Assembly: GCA_047495785.1 (NCBI GenBank)
Contig: JBLDXI010000015.1
Location: 310,001-374,000 of the forward strand
DNA length: 64,000 nucleotides
Reading direction: 5' to 3'
Source: Lepidodermella squamata
Lineage: Eukaryota; Gastrotricha
The notes beneath the pieces are model-generated. The model saw nothing but the letters and a program-made list of their open reading frames with translations. It ran no database searches and had not been told where the DNA came from. Numbering within the stretch: the stretch's first letter is position 1; every line of letters begins with the position of its first letter. The position numbers and the translations under genes are program-made. Below are positions 55,769 to 64,000 of this stretch, in pieces.

Positions 55769-56491
55769 TCATATTATAGGTGCCAGCAAATATGTGAACA
55801 TTTCGCATGGTAAGAGATGTGAAAGGCTTGAATGCTTTATGGAGGATGATCTTGTGAAGAATCCAGGGGGAATGCAATTGAGAATAACTTGTCTTACTAA
55901 AACTTGCAAGCTCTCGACTTGCCACGGGAATCGCTTGAAATTGACACCGGAGAATCGTAAGATTTCCCTGAGCTGATCCTTCTCTTCCTTTCGAAGCTTA
56001 CAGCCATTCAAGGTAACACATGGGTTTACGCCGTAGCAGAAAATCATCTCTGACTCAGGATCAGTCAAAAGTTGCTTTGCAAGTTGGAAATTCCCAGCAT
56101 CAATCGCGTGATTCAGAGCGCTCCGGCCGCTGCTTGACACCATTTTAAGCAATGAAGATCCAAACTCAAGTTTGATCAAATGGGCAACTAGTTCCTTGCG
56201 TTCATTTTTGCAAGCGTAATGGAGAATCGTCATTCCACTGCCGGCCTCCGCTTCCAATACATCCGAACCATTTCGAATAAGATTCATGATGAAATCGTCG
56301 TCGAAATAGTTGATAAAAGCCGTTATCACGCTCCCTTTCACTCCAATATTGACAAGAGTATTGGCGAGGGTTTTATCGTAGTAAAGGGCAACCAACATCT
56401 TATCCTCAAGTTGATTTCCCATGGAAACGCGTCTGCCAGTGGTTTTTGATAAATATGAGCAGGTTTGGATTTCGTGGCACTTATTGGCCAT
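55769..56491 (-). CDS. Ankyrin-repeat protein
   Basis: A single 240-aa frame from ATG 56491 (MANKCHEIQ). Residues about 60-130 form two ankyrin repeats: a region ending IRNGSDVLEAEAGSG, MTILHYACKNERKELVAHLI, then GRSALNHAIDAGNFQLAKQLL. The TLHYA and SALNHAI motifs are typical TPLHxA equivalents. The rest is unassigned. The protein is short and could continue through unrecognised exons. It is divergently arranged with NRL12, sharing about 1.17 kb of upstream DNA. Its first codons and promoter are duplicated at 60.87-61.1 kb. Confidence 0.7.
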   Translation of the reverse strand: MANKCHEIQTCSYLSKTTGRRVSMGNQLEDKMLVALYYDKTLANTLVNIGVKGSVITAFINYFDDDFIMNLIRNGSDVLEAEAGSGMTILHYACKNERKELVAHLIKLEFGSSLLKMVSSSGRSALNHAIDAGNFQLAKQLLTDPESEMIFCYGVNPCVTLNGCKLRKEEKDQLREILRFSGVNFKRFPWQVESLQVLVRQVILNCIPPGFFTRSSSIKHSSLSHLLPCEMFTYLLAPII

Positions 56492-57666
56492 TTCATGAAT
56501 GCTGTTCGAAAGCGAGTGCAGCTTTTATGCGCTATAATCGCTGCGGGAATAAAAAGCTGCTTTGTGATCAGCCCGGATGTATTCATGCGTGTGCGTACAT
56601 ACATGTCAGTAGTATATGAAGGCAATACAGATCGATAAATTACAGGCTTATTTCTATGCACGAGCAATCAAATTACGGCAACAACGCGCTGCAAATATAA
56701 CCGCAATGAAGGTGTATGCTCGTGCGAAGCTGTTACATTAATCAAGGTGACACGGACACCGAATAATAACATAATTAAATAAACCCATTCCTATCAAATT
56801 TTTAAATCATTCCACCTTTAGGTTCCTATTCCGGAGTCTACAAATTTGTTAAAAATATTGGGATAAAAATAATGAACAGGAGAGGTCAGAAGCCGCTGAA
56901 TGTCAGAAGGCGCAAACAAATTGACAGCACGTGCCAACCATTTTATCAATGGGCGTATGGCAAAGTCCTTTTTGGGGTTTTTTCGTTAAATTTATTCGAA
57001 TTGTTATCCTGGCTGTTGCAATTAACTTAGCTGGCTTCGCAGGCTACATTTTCGTACCTATTTTTGCCAATGTCTCATAATAAATAATTGCTTGCAAAAA
57101 GCAAAAAAAGCTATGTAACCTATTCTCAATTATGAAGGTTACGAAGGGGTATGAATCGTCATCATCCAATGCGGAAATGCTTTCTTGATCCCTTGCTTTT
57201 GTGAACATCCTACATTTTCATTCTATGCGCACCATGCGAATGAGAAGAATTGCTTCGAACGTCGCCTTCTTCATTTAGCCAGTTCCTATCGATTTACAAA
57301 ACACATAACTTCTACTTAACCTGCCACGACAGAGCATAGCCCCTTTCTTGCTCATTGAAAAGTGAGCACGCTAAGCTATCTCTTCATTTCAGTTTAGACA
57401 TAAAAGTACTTAGAAATTCATACAAACATAATTCATATATATTTGTGCTCGCTTTCTTGAGAAACTTCAAAGTGCTTCAGTGCTTTACTATTTGTAGAAC
57501 TTACTTTCCAATTCTTCTCTTTCTTGCTTTCGGGCGCAAAATCTCCCGGTTTAAGGAATTATACAAATTATTAAAAATCCCTTATCAGAATGCTAAATAT
57601 CGCTATTTAGCATACTTCAGAAGTTGAATTAGCTAAAGAGGTTTTTATAGTCGTTATTTTTTTGAA
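56492..57666. promoter_or_regulatory. Shared upstream region between the ankyrin gene and NRL12
   Basis: A bidirectional intergenic region. The first about 220 bp is strongly conserved with 60877-61100 (for example GCTGCGGGAATAAAAAGCT and CGGATCGATAAATTACAGGC-type blocks), and further blocks match up to NRL13 (CACGTGC..ACCA, TTTAAGGAATTA). Conservation between duplicates may mark regulatory DNA or just recent origin. Confidence 0.45.
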
Positions 57667-59178
57667 ATGATGGACGATCATGTGTCCCAAACGTTTTTAC
57701 AAGAGGCTATCAAATGCAGGGTATGTGGCCTCGCAGTTTTAAAGCGGCACCGTTACCAGCCTCGAGTCTGCCACGCTTGTCAGAAGTTTTTTCGGCGAAA
57801 TGCAGAAAATTGGCGATCCTTGAAATGCCGGCATAAATACGAGAATTCTGGTGAGCTTCAAACAAGCCGTGCTCATCGCCGATCTATGTGTACCAAATGC
57901 CGATTTCAGCGATGCCTAGATGCTGGAATGAAATGTTAGTCTTACCTATAGTGGCTTCGATTATATCGCTAGAAAGCCGTAGTCAAAGAGCCATTTTATT
58001 TGCATAACTCTCCATTTATAATTTTATCATTTTAGGCAAGTTCCTCGCTAATGAACTTTTCGAGATAGTCGAGATAATCGATCATAGTCTTCAAACAATA
58101 GACAGCTCAAACCTAGAAATGACATTGAAGCTAGCTATTGATACACAACTTCAGCTTCATGATCTTAAACACGTGAGTTATGCTGAAGAAATTTCTATAG
58201 ATTAAATAAGTAAGTTCTTTTTATTTTTTCAGGTGCCCTTGCGAACAAACACGGCTTTGGAGGTACTACGCGATCCAAGCACTTTAAGTGACCTAATGTA
58301 CGGCAACATCATTGCATTGATGCGGAAAAGGCAGATTTTTTCGACCTTCTTGCAACGTGAGCTTTGTTTTATTCGAATTTCAGAGAGAATTTTCACTAAG
58401 CATGCTCATTATTAGATACTTATTAATTGCGTTTCAGAGTCTTTCCAGTCTCTTTCATTCAAGTTTCAGATTTTAGAGATAATGTTCACTTTAATTATTC
58501 CCAAACGATGATGCCCAATGTTATGTTTACATTTAAATTGTGTATGCTCCAGAGTCTTTCCAGTTGAATAAGTCTGAAGTTGGAGATTTGCTGTCGCGAA
58601 ACTGGAAATTGATAACAATCGCATTCTCAGCTATGCCCGGGACATCAGGGCGGTTTTTCGTGCACCCTGATTGTCTGCAACTGTTTCTCGATATGAATCC
58701 TGAATTTGTGGTACTAGTAGATTTCTTGAAAATTTATTTCCAAACTTGTTGCAATTGATTTCAGCCGGCTGTACAATCGGAGGAGGAGACCTCTGAAGCA
58801 CTTGCAACATGGAGCCCCCCCCACGCTTCTCGAGGCAGCTCTATTCACTTGCAAGTTACTCTTTCGCGGTATGTAAATTCGCTGGAATGACATAACAAGT
58901 TGACTGGGGGAATTGTTTTAGGCTGCAATGATGCCAAAAAATCTTCGAAAGCAACAGAAGCTCAAAAATGCATTGACACTGCTTTCTCGGTGATGTGCTC
59001 AAAGCTTCATGGTCCTAACTCGGCTGAAGTCATGCGGCTAACGTCTGCTATCGAACAGTTGTGTTCCGTGACGGCATCTGTCATTGATGAATGCGGCGCA
59101 GCGGTTGTTCAGCGACGGGCTGTTACGGCAAGCAGAGAAGAACGAGAGCTAGCTAAATTGACATTCAACGTCAAATAA
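57667..59178 (+). pseudogene. NRL12: nuclear-receptor-like gene with a poly-C frameshift
   Basis: Exons: 57667-57934, 58036-58172, 58233-58356, 58553-58710, 58765-58868, 58922-59178. DBD: CRVCGLAVLKRHRYQPRVC, CHACQKFFRRNAENW, CRHKY, CTKCRFQRCLDAGM. Exon 4: SFQLNKSEVGDLLSRNW, then FSAMPGTSGRFFVHPDCL. Exon 5 is 104 nt instead of 100 because of an 8-C run at 58815-58822, where NRL13 has CCCTACAC. This shifts the frame, so AALFTCKLLFR is read out of frame and exon 6 is not joined in frame. All else is intact; without the extra 4 nt it would be a 347-aa protein. Either a young pseudogene or a sequencing error in a homopolymer. AATAAA at 59209. Confidence 0.8.
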
Positions 59179-59317
59179 TGTCACCTATCAAAGATGAATA
59201 ATTTTTTCAATAAATTGTGTGTTACGGTGTGTTATTATTTTATTACTTTGCTTCCATCTCAAAATTTCTGTCGCACTTTTTCGCCTTTTTCCAAGATTCT
59301 ATTCAGTCTTAAAGTAG

Positions 59318-59410
59318 GATCCTCGAGCAAAGGGGTACGATATCCCTATTCCCCCCGTATTATGGATTGGACTATTTTCCCATCTATTTTTCGAATTTTG
59401 TCTAAAATAA
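59318..59410. mobile_element. MITE-family copy
   Basis: GTAGGATCCTCGAGC, GGGGTACGATATCCC and CCCCCCGTATTATGG match the copy at 29.51 kb. Confidence 0.5.
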
Positions 59411-59464
59411 TAATAGAGGTAGAGTAGAGCCGGGGATAGTACCTAGCATCGAAATTCATTATTT

Positions 59465-60803
59465 ATGGTACATAGCATTGTCTCGAGGCATCTGTCAGCA
59501 AAAATTGATAACTTTTCGAGCATACACGACGACACGAAGCGACTGCGCCATCTTCGCCTCGATGGCGTGCCACGCAGGCGCCGCGCAGTTACGATGCTGC
59601 AACGCGAGTGCCCGGCAAATGTTCGTGCTTCGATCTGCAAAAATTGTCAGGTCCTTGTCAGAAAACTGGAACCGAGCCACAATCACCCCCTGCATAAAGA
59701 CTGGTTTTTCCATTACAATTCCAGCAGAAAACTGAAAATGATAGAAAAGGCTAAAGGTACTTGTTTGCATGCGATCGCCAAGGTCTTGCGCTGCAAAACG
59801 GGAAAACTCGTCAAGCCGAAGGCGATACACAACATAAGACAAGTAAGTCGTTACTGTATTTTGAGTCACAAGTCACATTTGACTCCGAATGCATTCTATC
59901 CATTTCTTGAAATTATCTTTGTAAAATTTCACTCATTTCCTTTTTGAACAGTCAAATCGAAGAAGCTGCCATCGGAAGATTTTCGAGTGCACGGCAATAT
60001 TGGCGGAGCTGATATCAAACAACACCGGCGATTTGTTCGACCACTATTACAGAGCGATCGACAATCATTGCGATTCTGTTCGACCGGATCGGCAACTGCC
60101 TTTCAACTCTTCGACCGGAGCTGCAATCTCTGCGACGGAATGCTGTGATGAAGCATCTCTGGTCGCGCCTACGCCAGTGCCACGGGTCGAGTTTGTTGAT
60201 ACAACCCAAAACCCAAAACAACTAAAGTTCTATCGATTCTGAATCGGAAAATGAAGTTGATCTTCCCGAATGGTGCTCAGCGCTCAACCGGAAGACGAGG
60301 CGATATTGCCTTCGGGTTGGTTTAACGATCGGCATATCGATGCTGCTCAAAAGCTTCTTCGATTTGAGCACCCGTTTAAGGACCCGGAATCTCTGTCATG
60401 TCACAGCGGAAAATCAGCTCGCGTTGCAAAGCCATCATGATGGCAATAATTGGCTTCTGTCATGGCTGTTGGACAGAACATTTTTCATAATTGACAGCCT
60501 CAACCGGCAACTTCTCCAAAACTCGCCGCAGTCGAGAATGGAAAGTTGGAAGTCGAAATTCTTTGCTCTGTTAATTTGCAAAACAATTATTCACATGGCG
60601 GCGTCTTCGCCATCGTTCTAAATAGTGACCCGACAGGAGTTACGTTTGATGCGTCTGTCAGGCGGAAACACCTGCTTGACTGTTTTGTCAACCGAAAAAT
60701 CATGCGCTTTCCTTCCACAGTCAGACGCGGGCGCCGTAAGGCGAACGTTGAGATGACGATACTCGCTGATTGTTTGCCCTCGGCCGAGGAAGATGAGAGG
60801 TAA
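59465..60803 (+). pseudogene. Decayed transposon gene with Ulp1-like (C48) protease domain
   Basis: C-terminal part (from 60319): WFNDRHIDAAQKLLRFEHP, then HHDGNNWLLSWLLD, FFIIDSLNRQLLQ, NNYSHGGVFAIVLN, and DPTGVTFDASVRRKHLLDCF. This series matches the Ulp1-type cysteine-protease domain found in animal transposon-derived genes (HI-AAQ-LL start, NHW, YDSLN, SDCGVFAIA, LL-CF). The catalytic His (now NNW) and Cys (now SHGG) are both replaced and three frames are needed, so it is inactive. Upstream (59465-59850) a Cys-rich stretch with CKNC and SHNHPL may be a FLYWCH-like finger. It sits between the two tandem NR copies. Confidence 0.65.
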
Positions 60804-60852
60804 AAACGTTTTACCGAAAAGTGACAACTTCAATTTTTTCGCGCATCTTAAT

Positions 60853-61110
60853 TCACAAGTTCAACGCATTGGCCATTTTATGAATACTGTTTGAAAGTAG
60901 CTTTGAAAATACAGCTTTTGCGCTATAATTGCTGCGGGAATAAAAAGCTACTTTGTGCCGAGCCTAGGTGTATTCATGCGTGTGCGTACACAACGTCAGT
61001 ATACATTATAGCCAATACGGATCGATAAATTACAGGCTTACTTCTATGCATGAGCAATTAAATTACGGCAACACCGAGCTGCATATAAAACCGCAATGAA
61101 GCAGCGTCGT
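60853..61110 (-). pseudogene. Duplicated ankyrin-gene promoter and truncated start
   Basis: On the minus strand ATG 60876 reads MAN like the ankyrin gene (56491), then diverges and stops after ALNL. Upstream, 60877-61110 aligns with 56492-56715 with scattered changes. It marks the left edge of a tandem duplication of the promoter plus NR unit. Confidence 0.8.
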
Positions 61111-62399
61111 TTCTGCGAAGCAGTTACAGGTATCACTGTGCCAAATATTATGAAACTCGTCATACCTTTGTGATTTTCATCACATTCTACCTAATAGATT
61201 AATCTTCAATATGTTCTCGGAATTCGTGAGAGTTATTTGAAAGTTCTGTGAGAAATAATGAAGGCGTGAGGTTAAAGCCAGATTCCTGCCAAATAAAATG
61301 TAAAGCACGTGCGCACCAATTTATCAATGAATCGTCATTTTATAGTAGAACACTGTAATTCTGTGATTTTTTTCTGTGAAATTAATCTAAATTTGTATCT
61401 AGTCGTTGCCAGATCTCTCTTTTTTATTAATCTGTGTTGCTCTTCGATGCTCTTCGTAGCCTGTGCAGGATGTAGAATTTTGATTCATTGCCTTTTGAAT
61501 TAGTGTTATGAGACTGCGTGTGCAAGAAATATGGGAAGGAAATTAGCGTAATGGTGAGATGAGTCACAATCGGTATTGTATTCGGGAAGTTTAAGACAAA
61601 CTATGAAATATTATTTGTACCTTTTTTACGGACAGTCTCATAAAAATGATTGTATTTCTTCTAAAACTGAAATACAATCATATCCTTATCCTTTTCTAGC
61701 TTGTTCCATGCATCCTCTCTCTCTCTTCATGCATGCTTCGTTTTAGTGAACAACATGTTCATCTATATTAGGAACACATTAAGAATAAGGGGTTGTGATG
61801 TCGCCTACTGAGTGGCTTGCTAATATCGATTTACATAAAAACACGTACGACACAACAGAGCAAAGCCATCGGCTTGCTTTTTGAATTGTGAGAGCGCTAT
61901 GCTATTCTATAGCTTTAGTTTTAGAAGATTCAAGTACTTCATTTATACACGTATGTATACTTTGTGAAGGTCACTATATGGATCGATTGCTGTGATCAAG
62001 AGCTATCGATTGATATCAGATTGAATTCCGCGCGGAACTTCTGGAATTATGGTTTTTTGCCTCCTAAGCTAGCAAAACTTGAAAAACTTCGCGCTTTTGG
62101 CCAAAAAGTTACCCTGACTGTTTCGCGTGGTCCTCGATCGGACTGCAATCGATAGCTCTTTATTACAGCAATTGATTACGGCAGTTGTAGATCCACAGTA
62201 ACCCTTCAAGTATCGCCCATTAAAGCAAATAAAAAATATCGCTTATCCGGTGTAGAAAGCTGAAACCTAGAATCGCAGAATCGCCCGATTTAAGGAATTA
62301 GTACTTAAATTAAAAAATACCTCATACAAATGCTCCCTATTTAACATACTCGAATTTAGACCGTTAGAATCATCGTTAATCATCGTTCATTTATATTTA
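61111..62399. other. Upstream region of NRL13
   Basis: Diverged duplicate of 56716-57666, with a TCTCTCTCTTCATGCATGC low-complexity patch near 61715. No separate gene seen. Confidence 0.4.
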
Positions 62400-63872
62400 A
62401 TGATGGACGGCTTGGATGATGAAGTGTACCAAACCTCTCCACCAGATGCTACCAAGTGCAAGGTATGTGGTCTCTCGGTTAGGAAGCGGCACCGTTACCA
62501 GCCTCGAATCTGCCACGCTTGCCATAAGTTTTTCCGGCGAAATGCGGAAAATTGGCGATCATTGAAATGCCGGCATAAATACGAGAATTCTGGTGAGCTT
62601 CAAACAAACCGCGCTTTACGCCGATCTATGTGCACCAAATGCCGATTTCAGCGATGCCTAGATGCCGGAATGAAAAGTGAGTCCTAATACGTAATGGGTG
62701 TGATTTTATTGATGGAAGACCGTAGTTGATGAACTAATATAGCCCTTAATTTAATTAATTTCTCTCCGCTCCCGAAACATTTGATTTCCCAACAATTATT
62801 AGACAATATTATTCATTTTAGGCAAATTCCTCGCTGATGAATCCTTGGACATTTCCGCACAGATCGATAACAGTCCTCAAACAAAGGACGGCTCAAACTT
62901 CGAAACGACGTTGAAACTAGCTATTGATACACAACTTCAGCTTCATGATCTTGAACACGTGAGTAATACTAGAGAAACCTCTGGGTTCTAGGTTATGTAA
63001 GTCCTTTCTCGTTCAGCTGCCGTTGCGGACGAACTCGGCTTTGGAGGCTGTTCTTCGCGATCGAACTAATTTGACCGATTTAATGTTCGACAACCTGCGT
63101 GCATTGATGCGGAAAGCACTGATGTTTTCAACCTTCATGCAACGTAAGCTCTCTTTCATTCAAGTTTCAGATTTTAGAGATAATGTTCACTTTAATTATT
63201 CCCAAACGATGATGCCCAATGTTATGTTTACATTTTAATTGTGTATGCTCCAGAGTCTTTCCAGTTAGATAAGTCTGAAGCCGCGGAATTGGTGTCTCGA
63301 AACTGGAAATTGATAACAATCGCATTCTCAGCTATGCCTGGGATATCAGGACGGTTTTTCGTGCACCCTGATTGCCTGCCACTGTTTCTCGATATGAATC
63401 CTGAATTTGTGGTAGAAGGCTTTTTAGAAATTCCTATCCAAACCTATTGCAATTCATTTCAGCCGGCTGCCCAAGCCGAGGAAGAGACCTCGAAAGCTTT
63501 TGCATCATGGAGCCCTACACTAATCGAGGCGGCTCTATTCACTTGTAAGCTATTCTTTCGCGGTTTGTGAATTCGCTTCAATAATATTCCATTTTAACCG
63601 AGAAAATCATTTTAGATTACAACGATGCTACAAAATCTTCGAAAGTAACAGAAGCTCAACAATATATTGACACTGCTTTCTCGGTGATGTGCTCAAAGCT
63701 GCATGGTCCTAACTCGGTTGAAGTCATGAAGCTAACGGCTGCTATCGAACAGTTGTGTTCTGTGACGGCATCTGTCACTGACCAATCCGGCGCGGCTGTT
63801 TGTAAGCGGCGAGGTGCTACAGCAACTAGAGAACAGCGAGAGCTCGCTAAATTGACATTCAACATTAAATAG
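62400..63872 (+). CDS. NRL13: nuclear-receptor-like gene
   Basis: Exons: 62400-62676, 62822-62958, 63017-63143, 63254-63411, 63463-63562, 63616-63872; 351 aa in frame. DBD: CKVCGLSVRKRHRYQPRIC, CHACHKFFRRNAENW, CRHKY, CTKCRFQRCLDAGM. Exon 3 has one extra codon (127 nt). Exon 4: SFQLDKSEAAELVSRNWKL, SAMPGISGRFFVHPDCL. Exon 5: ASWSPTLIEAALFTCKLFFR. Exon 6: MCSKLHGPNSVEVMKLTAAI, then TDQSGAAVCKRR where DECGAA is usual. Tandem copy of NRL12, and the intact one. AATAAA at 63905. Confidence 0.9.
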
Positions 63873-64000
63873 TGTCGCCTATCAACAAATGAAGACTATA
63901 ATTCAATAAATTTGTGTGTTATGTATTATTTTATTGTCATGATTCCATCTCAAAATTGCTTTCAAAATTGCTTGCCTTTTCCAAGATTTGATTGCTTTCA

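Noticed and set aside
1-64000. Prokaryotic features (operons, CRISPR, ribosome binding sites)
   Set aside because: Spliced genes, poly(A) signals and eukaryotic transposons throughout; no short regularly spaced direct-repeat arrays.

Overview
This is animal nuclear DNA, not prokaryotic. Coding sequence is split by many short introns (mostly about 50-70 bp, GT..AG), non-coding DNA is AT-rich, and there are LINE, SINE, MITE-like and tyrosine-recombinase elements. The dominant content is a tandem array of nuclear-receptor-like (NR-like) genes. Lineage-specific expansion of NR genes with compact introns suggests an ecdysozoan such as a nematode, or possibly a tardigrade. I could not identify the species or even fix the phylum.

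The array holds 13 NR-like genes (called NRL1-13 here), one decayed pseudogene and one DBD fragment. I rebuilt each gene by hand from splice sites. All have the same six-exon plan. Exon 1 carries a DNA-binding domain (DBD) and ends in phase 1 directly after the GM(R/K) box. Exons 3, 4 and 5 are almost invariant at 124, 158 and 100 nt. Exon 4 carries the F-x-L-x3-E-x3-LL-x-RNW pattern expected of helices 3-5 of an NR ligand-binding domain (LBD). In all 13 DBDs the second zinc finger is unusual: the normal C-x5-C pair is replaced by C-x-H, followed by an 18-20 residue loop to C-x2-C. I see no AF-2 helix.

Layout: 0-3.7 kb repeats and a LINE relic; 3.7-5.2 NRL1 (+); 5.6-7.4 NRL2 (-); 8.25-8.96 NR pseudogene (-); 9.9-11.2 NRL3 (+); 11.77-16.23 a Crypton-like tyrosine-recombinase element; 17.0-18.8 NRL4 (-); 19-22.8 repeats, including a 159-bp near-palindrome; 23.1-24.7 NRL5 (-, broken exon 3); 26.2-28.6 NRL6 (-); 29.7-32.9 NRL7 (-, repeat-filled first intron); 33.8-35.8 NRL8 (-); 36.1-37.05 an orphan exon and a DBD fragment; 37.7-40.3 NRL9 (-); 41.3-42.3 a 5'-truncated LINE; 43.7-45.0 fold-back SINEs; 45.5-47.4 NRL10 (-); 47.75-48.5 a MITE-like element; 49.6-50.0 a small secreted-protein gene (+); 52.35-54.35 NRL11 (-, duplicated LBD exons); 54.7-55.2 a LINE relic; 55.8-56.5 an ankyrin-repeat gene (-); 57.7-59.2 NRL12 (+, frameshifted); 59.5-60.8 an inactive Ulp1-protease element; 60.87-63.9 a tandem copy of the ankyrin promoter plus NRL13 (+).

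The cluster shows ongoing birth and death. NRL6, NRL9 and NRL10 are segmental copies with near-identical DBD exons. NRL12 and NRL13 are tandem copies that include part of a neighbouring gene. NRL5, NRL12 and the 8.3-kb copy are broken. NRL11 is a recombinant. If expressed, the intact proteins would be nuclear transcription factors with related DNA preferences and divergent ligand pockets; that role is inferred from the family.
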